Shown here piece by piece: positions 32,902-41,801 of a DNA stretch of 63,399 bases. Position 1 is the stretch's first letter, and every line of letters starts with the position of its first letter. This DNA is from Acidimicrobiia bacterium. Lineage in GTDB: Bacteria; Actinomycetota; Acidimicrobiia; Spongiisociales; JAHEDJ01. The position numbers were made by a program, and so were the translations under genes. Under the pieces are notes generated by a model. It did no database searches. It saw nothing but the letters and a program-made list of their open reading frames with translations, and had not been told where the DNA came from. The DNA is taken from NCBI GenBank assembly GCA_029210695.1, contig JARGFH010000015.1:1-63399 (forward strand), written 5' to 3'.

Positions 32902-35283
32902 TCATTCCACCGGGATCCAGACCACCGCCACCTCATCGACGCTGATATCTGTCTTTTCGAGTCCGATCTCGACCGTCTCGATTTCCGATGCGATGGCATC
33001 CCATTTCTCGGTGATCTCCAGCACATCCGTGGCTAGGTCGTCTTCGATGGCATTGAGTTCGGCGTGCTGGTCGCCCATCTTCTGTTCGGCCGTTCGCAGG
33101 CGCTCCTGTGTACTGGAGGTTGATGACCGGCGCCGGGCGGCGCGGCCGAGGCCGCCGGAGCGGCGCCGGCCTCCGAGGAACACCGAGAGCAGGTCGCCCG
33201 CTCCCGAGAGCAACTCGCTCTGGCGCTTGCCTTCGACGTCGGTTTCGAGTTCACGCACCCGGCGTTCGGTGGCGACGAGTTGATCTTTGACTCGTTTGAT
33301 CTTGACCTCGTAGCGGTCCTTGAGTTTGGCGATGTCCGCGTCGGCGGCGTCCTCGGCCGCCGCCCCGCATCGCTCGGAGAACTCATCCGTCGTCTCGCCC
33401 ACCCTTGAATAGAGCTTCAACCCCGGGTTCTTGAAGATCTCTACGCTCCGATTTCGCAGGAGGTGGTTCTTCAGGTCCGTCGACACGGACGTGAAGTACG
33501 AGGCCGAGTCGAGTGGAGCGTCCGGCAGCACGTACGTGGCGTCATCCGTCCGCTCGGAGCGGAGGTCCCGGTCGTCGTAGTCGACTGCTCTGGCAGTGCC
33601 GGCATCGAAGCTCTTGCCGAGGGGAAAGAACACTGCTTCCCACTCCTCGTCGTGGTCGATTGCGGCGTATTGGTCGTCGTAGGTGAGATGCACCCGAGCA
33701 ACGATTCCGGCCTCGTAACGGCGACCCGTGGACGACGCGCCGACCTCGTTTGCCCAGGGAGCGGCGGGATCGAGGTGGTAGACGGAGATCTTCGGTGCGA
33801 TCTCAGGGATCACGACCGTGGCGTCCTCGCCTACCACGGGTGCAGCCGTTTCGCCTATTGGTGCAGTGGCCGGCGCTTCGTAGGCAGGGGCGTCCTTCAT
33901 GAGTTCGGCGACCTGGTCTCTGGTCAGAGGCCCGGCCAGGTACGACATTGCCCATCTGGTCGTGAACACGGAGGGGGCCTTGGAGCGCGTGCTGTGGAGC
34001 ACGAACTCCCGTTTCCCGAGATCGGAGATCAGCCTGTCGAACATCGGGACGTCGACCTCGCCGGAGGCAGACTTCAGAGCTTCAACGATGCGCGCCTTGT
34101 CCCGTTCTGTCTGAAGGCGGCCGATCATCCAGGTCCCTGCGTTCGACATCGCCTTGTAGTCGAGGTCCACCGGGTTCTGGGTGGAGAGCAACATCCCGAC
34201 GCCGAATGCTCTGGCTTGTTTGAGGATGGTCAGGATGGGCTTCTTCGAGGGCGGTTCGGCGGTCGGGGGAGCGAAGCCGAACACTTCGTCCATGTAGATC
34301 AGAGCCCGCAGATCCGAGGTCCCAGCTTGCGTGCGCATCCAGGTGACGACCTTCGAGAGCAGCAAGGTGACGACGAATTGGCGCTCGGCATCGGACAGGT
34401 GGGCGAGGTAGAGCACCGAGGCTTTCGGGCGCCCGTCCGGTTCATACAGCAGCGTTTGCACATCGAGCGGAGGGCCTTCGAGCCACGAGGCGAACGACGG
34501 CGAGGCCACCAGGCCGTTGAGGCGCATGGCGAGCTTCGTACGCTCCTTCTTCGGGAAGAACGTGTCGAGGTCGAAGACGCCCAGCTTGCGAATGGGCGGT
34601 TCCTGGACCTGACCGATCAAAGTGGCCAGGTCGAGGCTGCGGCCCTCCCGCCACGCCTTTTCGATGATGTTGGCGAGCAAGATGTGCTCGGGACTGGAGA
34701 TCGGATCGGCGACGATTCCGGCCAGCACCAGGAGGCTGGAGACGAAGCCCTCGATCTCGTCGCGGCCGGTCTCGGCGTCGGAGTCCCAGTCGATGGCGGG
34801 GGCGGCCAGCGAGCCGATGATGTTGAGCGGGATGCCGCTCGTCGATCCCGGGGTATAGATGGTGAACCCGGCGCCGGTGCCGAGGGCGGTCATGCGATCC
34901 GGGCCGATGTCCCACGAACCCAGGCCGTTCTTCCAGAGATCGGCGGTCTGGGTCGCCAGTACCTCGGGGGTGACCTCCTTGCGTCTGGCTTCGCCCTCAT
35001 CGATCCACGGACGGAAGTCCGAGGGTTGAAAGAGCGGGAAGTTGAGCAACAGGTTCCCCATGTCGCCCTTCGGGTCGATGATCAACGCCGGGATACCCGA
35101 AAGCAGCGCCTCCTCGAGTGCCACGATGCCCAGGCCGGTCTTGCCGGACCCGGTCATGCCGACGATGACCCCGTGGGTCGTCAATTGGTGTGCCTCGTAG
35201 AGGACCTGCCCGTCATCGCGCTCACCCGTTTCGGGATCGAGCGTCCCTCCCAGGAACAGTTCTCCTCTGGCGACCTCAACCAC
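32902..35283 (-). CDS. HerA/VirB4-like ATPase (DUF87-type) with C-terminal coiled coil
   Basis: The 793-aa protein has an N-terminal FtsK/HerA-superfamily motor. Walker A is GMTGSGKTGLG near 43-53, then PALIIDPKGDM, Walker B ALIYMDEVFGF, and the sensor QNPVDLDYKAMSNAGTW region. Residues about 480-620 form an acidic, unrecognised domain. Residues about 650-790 contain charged coiled-coil heptads (RVKDQLVATERRVRELETD; LRTAEQKMGDQHAELNAIED) split by an Arg/Gly/Ser-rich loop. It probably couples ATP hydrolysis to DNA or protein movement. No nuclease partner (NurA) or conjugation genes are adjacent. GTG 35283. Confidence 0.8.
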   Translation of the reverse strand: MVEVARGELFLGGTLDPETGERDDGQVLYEAHQLTTHGVIVGMTGSGKTGLGIVALEEALLSGIPALIIDPKGDMGNLLLNFPLFQPSDFRPWIDEGEARRKEVTPEVLATQTADLWKNGLGSWDIGPDRMTALGTGAGFTIYTPGSTSGIPLNIIGSLAAPAIDWDSDAETGRDEIEGFVSSLLVLAGIVADPISSPEHILLANIIEKAWREGRSLDLATLIGQVQEPPIRKLGVFDLDTFFPKKERTKLAMRLNGLVASPSFASWLEGPPLDVQTLLYEPDGRPKASVLYLAHLSDAERQFVVTLLLSKVVTWMRTQAGTSDLRALIYMDEVFGFAPPTAEPPSKKPILTILKQARAFGVGMLLSTQNPVDLDYKAMSNAGTWMIGRLQTERDKARIVEALKSASGEVDVPMFDRLISDLGKREFVLHSTRSKAPSVFTTRWAMSYLAGPLTRDQVAELMKDAPAYEAPATAPIGETAAPVVGEDATVVIPEIAPKISVYHLDPAAPWANEVGASSTGRRYEAGIVARVHLTYDDQYAAIDHDEEWEAVFFPLGKSFDAGTARAVDYDDRDLRSERTDDATYVLPDAPLDSASYFTSVSTDLKNHLLRNRSVEIFKNPGLKLYSRVGETTDEFSERCGAAAEDAADADIAKLKDRYEVKIKRVKDQLVATERRVRELETDVEGKRQSELLSGAGDLLSVFLGGRRRSGGLGRAARRRSSTSSTQERLRTAEQKMGDQHAELNAIEDDLATDVLEITEKWDAIASEIETVEIGLEKTDISVDEVAVVWIPVE

Positions 35284-35327
35284 ACCGGCTCCTCACTTGG
35301 TTCCGGGTGATTGTATCCGGACGCGAA

Positions 35328-35351
35328 GAGGCGGCCCGGGTGGGCCGCCTC
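35328..35351 (-). terminator. Terminator between the PKD-protein gene and the ATPase gene
   Basis: GAGGCGGCCC (35328-35337) pairs perfectly with GGGCCGCCTC (35342-35351). It lies 23 bp past the secreted-protein stop on the minus strand and upstream of the ATPase start. Confidence 0.65.
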
Positions 35352-35373
35352 GACGCCGTTCAGCGCGGGAGGG

Positions 35374-35862
35374 TTACGGGGCAACGACCGTGGTCTGGGA
35401 GGTGTCTGACAGTTCTCCGTCTGAAACGACGAGGGTGACCTCGTACGTGTCCGCCGGTGGGGCGTTGATGTACCAGAACGCTTCGCTGGAGCTGTATGTG
35501 TTCGATGTCCCCACCACGGTCCAGGCGAATGTGAGTGGATCGCCTTCATCGTCGAAGGAGTCGGTCCCATCAAGAACCATGTCACATGAGAAAGCTCCAC
35601 AGTCAATGGGTGCGATCACCGCGACGGGTGGAGTGTTGACGGGTGGGAGCGAATCGCGTTCCAGACAAGCACCCACTATGTCGCCATGGTTGGCATGCCC
35701 CTTCAGTGCCTTCTCGGCGATCACGATTTCGTGCGGATCTCCGCCGCCGTCCGGGAAATGACACACCTGCACCTTGTTAGTGCCTCCGGCTGCCGCCCCG
35801 GCGATGAGCGGCAGTGCTACCAATCCCGAGATGATCATTCCTACAACTGCGATTCGTCGCAT
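35374..35862 (-). CDS. Secreted protein with PKD/Ig-like domain
   Basis: The 162-aa exported protein starts with a signal peptide (AVVGMIISGLVALPLIAGAAA). It carries the motif VQVCHFPDGGGDPHEI...HGDIVGAC, a small Cys/His module often found near PKD domains in secreted actinobacterial and Bacteroidetes proteins. A PKD-like beta domain follows (LDGTDSFDDEGDPLTFAWTV; YEVTLVVSDG). It is likely surface or extracellular and structural or binding. ATG 35862 has GGGAGC upstream. Confidence 0.82.
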   Translation of the reverse strand: MRRIAVVGMIISGLVALPLIAGAAAGGTNKVQVCHFPDGGGDPHEIVIAEKALKGHANHGDIVGACLERDSLPPVNTPPVAVIAPIDCGAFSCDMVLDGTDSFDDEGDPLTFAWTVVGTSNTYSSSEAFWYINAPPADTYEVTLVVSDGELSDTSQTTVVAP

Positions 35863-35946
35863 CGTGAGCTCCCTCTACCAGCCAGCAAGGTGTTACTTCT
35901 ACTGACGTTTCGGGATCTGGAGAAAAACCTTTAGCGCGCCCGGCGA

Positions 35947-37077
35947 TCAGCCGATATGGGCCGCCTTCAGCGCCTCTTCGAGGCGGTTGAGGTCGTCGGC
36001 GTTGTTGTAGAAATGCGGTCCAACCCGCACGCCGGCGCCGGGTCGACCGTCGACGATCACCCCGCGCTCGATCAGTCGGGCGACTACTCGCTGCTCGTCA
36101 TCGACTCCCAGAGTGACCGTCCCGCCGCGCAGATCCGGATCGCGCGGGGTCCGGATGGGGATGTCGAGGCGGTCGGCCATGTCGATCACCTGCTGGGTCA
36201 TGATCAGCGACGAGGCCCTGATCGCCTCCATCCCGACCTCCCGCACGATCCGGTAACCGGCGCGCGCCGCGTACCAGGCGGGGACGTTCGGCGTTCCAGA
36301 TAGGAAGCGCCAGATACCCTCGGCATAGGTGATACCGCCCGGGTGGAAGGCGAACGGGTCGGCGTCCGCCTGCCAGCCGACCAGGCCGGGCCGCAGCACC
36401 GCATGGAGATCCGGCCGCACATACAGCCATCCTGCACCCGGCCCTCCGCACAACCACTTCACCGATCCCCCCACCGCGAAGTCGACGTTGAGGTCGGTCA
36501 GGGAGAAGGGGAGGGTCCCGGCCGACTGGTAGCAATCCAGGACCACCATCGCTCCCATCTCATGGGCGCGTTCGGTGATGGCCGCGATGTCCTGCACGTA
36601 GGCGCTCTTGAAGAGGACGTGGCTGAGTGCGACGACTGCGGTGCGGTCGTCGATGGCATCCAGGAACGTCTCGGTGGGAACCGTGATCCCATCCCAACTT
36701 CTCACTTGTTTGATCTCCGCACCGGGGACGTTGTGCCAGAGGTACATGACCGAGGGGAAGTTCAGCTCGGAGAAGACGACACGGTTGCGGGACTCGTGGA
36801 GACGGAAGCAGGAGGCGACGACCGCCTCGGCCACCGTCACGTTTTGCATCATGGCAATCGATCCGGCCGGAGCTCCGACGATCGGAGCGATCTCGTCGCC
36901 GATCGTAACCGAGGTCTCCCACCACCCCTCACTCCACGCCTGCACGCCTCTGGTCGCCCACTCGAGGGCGTAGCGCGCCAGTTCTTCGGAGGCATCATCC
37001 GGCATGGCACCCAGCGAATGGCTCACGAGGTAGGCATAGTCATCGAGAATCGGGAAACGGTCGCGGAGCATGGCCAT
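35947..37077 (-). CDS. Kynureninase-like / class V aminotransferase (PLP)
   Basis: The 376-aa fold-type I PLP enzyme has the cofactor Lys in GGSVKWLCGGPGAGWLYV, a context (K-W-L-C-G) very like kynureninase, and the PLP-ring Asp in VVLDCYQSAGTLPF. Kynureninase hydrolyses kynurenine to anthranilate and alanine. Related class V enzymes act as cysteine desulfurases or isopenicillin epimerases. No other kynurenine-pathway gene is nearby, so the name is provisional. ATG 37077. Confidence 0.8.
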   Translation of the reverse strand: MAMLRDRFPILDDYAYLVSHSLGAMPDDASEELARYALEWATRGVQAWSEGWWETSVTIGDEIAPIVGAPAGSIAMMQNVTVAEAVVASCFRLHESRNRVVFSELNFPSVMYLWHNVPGAEIKQVRSWDGITVPTETFLDAIDDRTAVVALSHVLFKSAYVQDIAAITERAHEMGAMVVLDCYQSAGTLPFSLTDLNVDFAVGGSVKWLCGGPGAGWLYVRPDLHAVLRPGLVGWQADADPFAFHPGGITYAEGIWRFLSGTPNVPAWYAARAGYRIVREVGMEAIRASSLIMTQQVIDMADRLDIPIRTPRDPDLRGGTVTLGVDDEQRVVARLIERGVIVDGRPGAGVRVGPHFYNNADDLNRLEEALKAAHIG

Positions 37078-37129
37078 GGCGTGATTGTACGGCGATCGAT
37101 TCCTACCGGTCGATCGGCGCCTGCCGGCC

Positions 37130-38104
37130 CTACGCGAAAGGCGCGATGTACCGCGCGGTCGGAAAGCTGCCGTCAACGACATCGATCGCCCAGATGGAGC
37201 CTTTGGCGGATTGGAGGTCGTGTTCGAGCGTTGTACCGCCTGCACGCAGGCGCTCGAGAATGGCCGGGACGATGTCGCCGTGTGTACACAGGGCCGACGG
37301 TGTATTCCCGATCTTGCTCAGGAGCTTCTCGAGTTGTTTCGTTCCTGCCCCTTCGAGAAGGGCGCGATGCCTCTCGATAGTGATGTTGAGCAGTTTGGAG
37401 GCCGGCTCGAGGGTCTGCCGGCAGCGGGTATAGCTACTGGTGAGCAGACGCGACACCTGGGTATCGGCCAGAAACGTGCCGATCTCCTGCGCTTGTTCCC
37501 ACCCCAGGTTGCTCAGCGGGCGCTTCATATCATCGCCCTTCCAATCCTTGCGCCGTCCTGCGGTAGCGTGCCGGATGAGGTAGATCCGCCCGGTCAGCTG
37601 CCACCAGTTGTCCTGAAGCGAGGCGATCAGATCGCGGTCGTGTTCGTAGGTGAGGATTCGACCCGCCGCCGCCGGATTCGCCCACACGATCTCATCGACC
37701 TCGTTGTTGGGAGCGAAGCCCCCATCGATCGCCTGCATCGACCAGTAGTGCACCCGTTTGGTGCTCCCGTTGCTGAGCCCGTATCGCATCGTGCCGATCG
37801 GGACTCCGGGTCGGCAGACCATGCCGGTCTCCTCACGAACCTCCCGGAGAGCCGCCTCGAGGTCGGACTCGCCCGGGTCGAGCTTTCCCTTGGGAAGCGT
37901 CCAGTCGCCGTAGCGATCACGGTGTATCAATAGGATTTCCAGGTCGTCGCCGGCGAACCGCCAGACGACGCCCCCCGAGGCCAGGATTTCTGCCACCGGT
38001 GTCAGGCTCGGGGTCGGACCGACGGCCGCCGGATGAGGCTGGGCGGTCGAAGTGGGTCGGGGGCGTCTCGCAGGTCGATCGAAACGCTGCCGCACGCTGT
38101 GCAT
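37130..38104 (-). CDS. Nudix hydrolase / histidine phosphatase fusion (MutT1-like)
   Basis: The 324-aa two-domain protein resembles mycobacterial MutT1. The Nudix domain (about 38-165) contains the complete box G73-x5-E-x7-REVREETGM. The C-terminal histidine-phosphatase domain (about 172-324) begins IYLIRHATAGRR and has the second His in CTHGDIV. MutT1 converts 8-oxo-GTP or diadenosine polyphosphates to monophosphate products, limiting mutagenesis. The first 37 residues are low-complexity, so a later start (near V37) is possible. It ends 52 bp before the start codon of the kynureninase-like gene. Confidence 0.88.
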   Translation of the reverse strand: MHSVRQRFDRPARRPRPTSTAQPHPAAVGPTPSLTPVAEILASGGVVWRFAGDDLEILLIHRDRYGDWTLPKGKLDPGESDLEAALREVREETGMVCRPGVPIGTMRYGLSNGSTKRVHYWSMQAIDGGFAPNNEVDEIVWANPAAAGRILTYEHDRDLIASLQDNWWQLTGRIYLIRHATAGRRKDWKGDDMKRPLSNLGWEQAQEIGTFLADTQVSRLLTSSYTRCRQTLEPASKLLNITIERHRALLEGAGTKQLEKLLSKIGNTPSALCTHGDIVPAILERLRAGGTTLEHDLQSAKGSIWAIDVVDGSFPTARYIAPFA

Positions 38105-38318
38105 GAGCTTCGGTGAATCCCGGCTCCGATTGGGATCGACTTCCCGTAGCGATGGTGCCCTCTGCGGCAGGCGCGCTGTTGAGCCCTGAGCAGATGGTCG
38201 AAGAAGGTGCGCGCCCTATGCCGGCCTGCCGGATTCCGGCCGGGACTCTTACTTGGAGTCGTCTTTGTGTTCGTCATGCGTTGGCGATCATGCAGGCTAC
38301 TTCGCTACATCCTTGATT

Positions 38319-38858
38319 CTATGGCATCTGCGCATCGAGTTGAGCTACCGCATCTTCGACGGTGTCGACACAAGTAACGAGATTCCCATTGGTCGAGACC
38401 CGGTCGGTGAGCAGCGGAACGAGTTCCGACCACGGTGCGCCGACTGTGATGAGCGGGATCGGGGTCCTTCCGGAGAAAGACGCCACGAAGTTCAGGTTCC
38501 ATGTCACGACGAGCTCGGTCAGTGTCCCGAGGGATCCCGGCAGCGCGATCGCGGCATCAGACATGGCGAGCATTGCGCCGATCCGGGTCACTAGGTCGGG
38601 GGCCGGCCGCTCGGAGGTCAGATAGCCATTCGCTCCCGATCTCCCGGGGAACACGGTCGGTGCGGTTACGCCGATCACTTCGCCCCCGGCTCGGGCGGCT
38701 CCCACCGAAACCGCCTCCATGAGGCCGCCGTAACCGCCGTTGATGACCGTGTGGCCGCGCCCGGCGAGAAGCCCACCGAGGGTGACGGCGTTCTCGTAAT
38801 CAGGTTCGCCCGGCTGCGACTGGGACGACCCGAACACGCTGACGTGAGTACGGGACAT
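38319..38858 (-). CDS. LOG-family / TIGR00725-like nucleotide-binding protein
   Basis: The 179-aa Rossmann-like protein has VSVFGSSQSQPGEPDYENA, INGGYGGLMEAVSVGA and the phosphoribohydrolase-type signature ALPGSLGTLTELVVTWN. In LOG cytokinin-activating enzymes this motif is PGGxGTxxE; here the second Gly is Ser and Glu is retained. A nucleoside-5'-monophosphate phosphoribohydrolase is possible. The wider family also includes DprA-like and molybdenum-carrier-like proteins. The ATG is at 38858. Confidence 0.78.
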   Translation of the reverse strand: MSRTHVSVFGSSQSQPGEPDYENAVTLGGLLAGRGHTVINGGYGGLMEAVSVGAARAGGEVIGVTAPTVFPGRSGANGYLTSERPAPDLVTRIGAMLAMSDAAIALPGSLGTLTELVVTWNLNFVASFSGRTPIPLITVGAPWSELVPLLTDRVSTNGNLVTCVDTVEDAVAQLDAQMP

Positions 38859-38880
38859 GACCGCGGCAGGTTAGCTGCAC

Positions 38881-38908
38881 TGCCTACTGCCTACTGCCTA
38901 CCGCCAAC
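38881..38908. repeat. Phased 7-bp repeat array (TGCCTAC type)
   Basis: Three identical heptads TGCCTAC followed by CGCCAAC lie between the divergent LOG and tldD genes. Confidence 0.65.
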
Positions 38909-38977
38909 TTCCGGCGATGCTCCCGGGTGGCTGAACGCGTAATCTGTCTCTGTGAAGGTTGGTCCAATGGAGGTCTT

Positions 38978-40411
38978 GTGTTCGATCCAGCAATGGCGGC
39001 CGTCGAAGGGGCCCTGGCGGCGGGTGCAACCTATGCCGATGCGCGGACGGTAGTGACCCGTCATCAACGACTCGATGCGGCGGACGGGCACATCAGCCGA
39101 ATCAGCGAGGATGAGAAGGCCGGTGTCGGCGTGCGAGCACTGATCGGCTCCTCGTGGGGCTTCTTCGCCGTCAACGACTTCGAGCAATCCCGCGCCGCCG
39201 GGGAGCGGGCGGCGGCCATCGCCGCCGCGTCTGCTCGGGTCCCCGGACAAGCACTGCCGCTGGCCGATGTTCCGGTGGTTGAAGCGTCGTATGCGACTCC
39301 CGTCGAAGTCGACCCGTTCTCGGTTGCGGTAAGCGAGAAAGCGGATCTGCTCGTCGACCTGACGGCTCAAATGATGGCCGGCGAGGGGATCTCACGAACG
39401 AGCGGGAAGCTCGAATTCTGGGATACGAGCAAGTGGTTTGTGTCTTCACAAGGTCACCGGATCAGTCAGCACATCGTTGAGTCCGGAGGCGGGATGGACG
39501 CACTCGCTATCGGCGAGGCAGAGTCGCAAGCCCGCTCGTATCCACAGTCGTTTGGACAGTATGAGACGGGCGGATATGAGGTGATCCGCAAGTGGAACCT
39601 GCCGGGCCATACGGCGAGGGTCGCCGAGGAAGCCGCCGCGCTACTGAAGGCCGATCGATGTCCGTCGGCCGTCACCGACGTAATCCTGGACGGCAGTCAA
39701 CTGGCCCTCCAGATTCATGAGTCGGTCGGTCATGCGACCGAACTCGATCGCATCCTGGGGTGGGAGGCTGCCTTCGCCGGGACGTCTTTCCTCGACCTCG
39801 CCCAACTCGGCAAACTTCGCTACGGATCGCAACTCATGAACATCAATGCCGACGCCACGATTCCCGGCGCCCTCGCAACGTTTGGTTTCGACGACGAGGG
39901 AACTCCCGCTCAACGCGTTCCGATCGTCTCCGAAGGGATCTGGGTTGGGGTCCTCTCCGGGCGGGATACCGCCTCCATTGCCGGCCTTCCGCCGGGTGGG
40001 ATGGTACGAGCAGATGGACATGCGCGGATCCCCATGGTCCGTATGACGAATGTCGGTTTGGAGCCGGGCCCGCACTCTCTCGAAGAGATCGTCGCCGATA
40101 CGAGGGAGGGGATCCTGATGGAGACCAATCGATCCTGGTCGATCGATGATCGACGGTTGAACTTCCAGTTCGGTTGCGAAATTGGCTGGGAAGTCAAAGA
40201 CGGCCGGATTGGGAGGATGCTCAGAAACCCGACCTACACCGGAATCACGCCTCAATTCTGGGGCTCGCTCGATCGCTTGGCCGGTGGCGACGAGTGGATC
40301 CACTGGGGGACGCCCAACTGCGGAAAGGGCCAACCGGCTCAGGTTGGACATACCGGGCACAGTGCTGCACCGGCCCGTTTTCACGAAGTACGGGTGGGGG
40401 TGTTGGGATGA
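38978..40411 (+). CDS. tldD: TldD metalloprotease subunit
   Basis: The 477-aa protein is the catalytic half of the TldD/TldE (PmbA) zinc peptidase, which degrades unfolded peptides and trims modified peptides. Its active-site motif HESVGHATELD provides the HExxxH zinc ligands. GTG 38978, with GGAGGT just upstream, is selected. An ATG at 38993 is possible but is too far from the ribosome site. The stop overlaps the start of tldE (ATGA), so subunits are made in equal amounts. Confidence 0.93.
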   Translation: MFDPAMAAVEGALAAGATYADARTVVTRHQRLDAADGHISRISEDEKAGVGVRALIGSSWGFFAVNDFEQSRAAGERAAAIAAASARVPGQALPLADVPVVEASYATPVEVDPFSVAVSEKADLLVDLTAQMMAGEGISRTSGKLEFWDTSKWFVSSQGHRISQHIVESGGGMDALAIGEAESQARSYPQSFGQYETGGYEVIRKWNLPGHTARVAEEAAALLKADRCPSAVTDVILDGSQLALQIHESVGHATELDRILGWEAAFAGTSFLDLAQLGKLRYGSQLMNINADATIPGALATFGFDDEGTPAQRVPIVSEGIWVGVLSGRDTASIAGLPPGGMVRADGHARIPMVRMTNVGLEPGPHSLEEIVADTREGILMETNRSWSIDDRRLNFQFGCEIGWEVKDGRIGRMLRNPTYTGITPQFWGSLDRLAGGDEWIHWGTPNCGKGQPAQVGHTGHSAAPARFHEVRVGVLG

Positions 40412-41739
40412 GGCGTCTTCTCGAGCTCTGCGAGGAGGTCGTCGAACGGGTGCCTGCGGGTATCGAAGCGCAGGCAAACATCCGGGTGACCCGCAAAGCA
40501 CTCACCCGGTTCGCCAACTCGTTCATTCACCAGAACGTTGCGGAGGACAGCGCAGTTCTGACGCTCGATCTCGCCGACGGCGGGAGAACCGCCCGGACCG
40601 CCACGACCCTCACCGACCATGCCTCGATCGAGCGGTTGGTGGCGGCGGCGCTCGCTGCCGTGGCGCTGAATCCCGTCGATGAGTACTGGACCGGGTTTGC
40701 TCCGCCGGGCCAAGTCCCGGCGGTCGATCATTACGATCCGGCAACCGCGGCGGCCGACCCCGGGGAGCGGGCGGCGGTCGTGGCGGACTTCATCGGAGCC
40801 GGCGGCGGACTCTCCGCGGCCGGGTTCTGCGATACGACCGAAGAAATTCTGGCGGTTGCGAATCACCTCGGCTTTCGCTTCGAGGGTGCGGCCACGTCGG
40901 CTGTCCTCGACGGCATCCACCAGACTCCGACCTCGGCGGGTAAGGCGCACCGCGCCTCCAGGTCGCTCGCCGCACTCGACGGCGCCGCGGTTGGGGCGGA
41001 GGCAGCCGGGATCGCTCGGGCTGCGGTAGGTGCCGTCGACGTCGACCCGGGTTCCTATGAGGTGGTACTTCGCCCCAACTGTGTCGCCACAATCGGGGCG
41101 TTTGTCGGGTTGTACGCCTTCGGCGGGAAAGCGGCGTCTGAAGGGAGGACGCAGGTGGTGGTTGGGGAACCACAGTTTGATCCGAAGGTGTCGGTGCGCG
41201 ACGACGTCACCGATCCGGCCGCGCTTGGCCTTCCGGTCGACTGGGAAGGGAACCCGAAGCTGCCGGTCGACCTCATCGTCGATGGAGTGAGCCGTGGGTT
41301 CGTGCACGATCGCCGCACGGCTGCCCAGATGAAGGTGACCTCGACCGGGCACGACTGGGAGTTCTCGACCTGGTTCGGACCGGCACCCACGAACCTGTTC
41401 ATCGGGGGCGGCGACCGATCCGAACGGGAGATGATCGCCTCGATTGAGCGAGGATTGCTGGTTACCGAGTTCAACTACTGCCGCATTCTCGACCCGACGA
41501 CCCTCTACGTGACCGGTTTGACCCGCAACGGAACTTTCCTCATCGAGGAGGGAAAGGTGACCCGACCGGTATCGAACCTGCGGTTCACAGAGTCCTTCTT
41601 CGAGACTCTGCGTGAGGGAAACGTTCTGGCGATAGGCAACGACCCGCGCCTGGCCGATTCGGAGTACGGGCCGAGAATGGTGCACGCGCCCACGATGCAC
41701 CTGGCTGCCTGGAACTTCACAGGAGGAGCCAGGGGATAA
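40408..41739 (+). CDS. tldE: TldE/PmbA subunit of the TldD/TldE protease
   Basis: The 443-aa partner of TldD has the same fold but no HExxxH, as expected for the non-catalytic subunit that shapes the tunnel. C-terminal motifs include THDWEFS-like STGHDWEFSTWFGPAPTNLFI, and GLLVTEFNYCRILDPTTLYVTG. Coupled to tldD by a 4-bp overlap. Heptad repeats begin at its stop codon. Confidence 0.92.
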   Translation: MRRLLELCEEVVERVPAGIEAQANIRVTRKALTRFANSFIHQNVAEDSAVLTLDLADGGRTARTATTLTDHASIERLVAAALAAVALNPVDEYWTGFAPPGQVPAVDHYDPATAAADPGERAAVVADFIGAGGGLSAAGFCDTTEEILAVANHLGFRFEGAATSAVLDGIHQTPTSAGKAHRASRSLAALDGAAVGAEAAGIARAAVGAVDVDPGSYEVVLRPNCVATIGAFVGLYAFGGKAASEGRTQVVVGEPQFDPKVSVRDDVTDPAALGLPVDWEGNPKLPVDLIVDGVSRGFVHDRRTAAQMKVTSTGHDWEFSTWFGPAPTNLFIGGGDRSEREMIASIERGLLVTEFNYCRILDPTTLYVTGLTRNGTFLIEEGKVTRPVSNLRFTESFFETLREGNVLAIGNDPRLADSEYGPRMVHAPTMHLAAWNFTGGARG

Positions 41740-41791
41740 CCCGCGACCCGCGACCCGTAACTCTGGGCCTATTGCCTATTGCCTATTGCTA
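41736..41791. repeat. Longest phased 7-bp repeat array (eight heptads)
   Basis: Eight heptads follow without a gap: ATAACCC, GCGACCC twice, GTAACTC, TGGGCCT, ATTGCCT twice, ATTGCTA. They fill the space from the tldE stop to the hisC promoter. The last unit overlaps the likely -10 box TATCTT (41790-41795). Confidence 0.75.
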
Positions 41792-41801
41792 TCTTCTCTT
41801 T

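Noticed and set aside
33463-35310. A 615-codon open frame on the plus strand opposite the HerA-like ATPase gene
   Set aside because: Its product is low-complexity (Arg/Gly/His-rich) with no motif, while the minus frame has clear Walker motifs. It is the antisense open frame expected in high-GC DNA.
38105-38318. Possible small genes in the 214-bp gap between the Nudix and LOG genes
   Set aside because: Short frames here lack ribosome sites and plausible composition; no gene or structured RNA could be supported.
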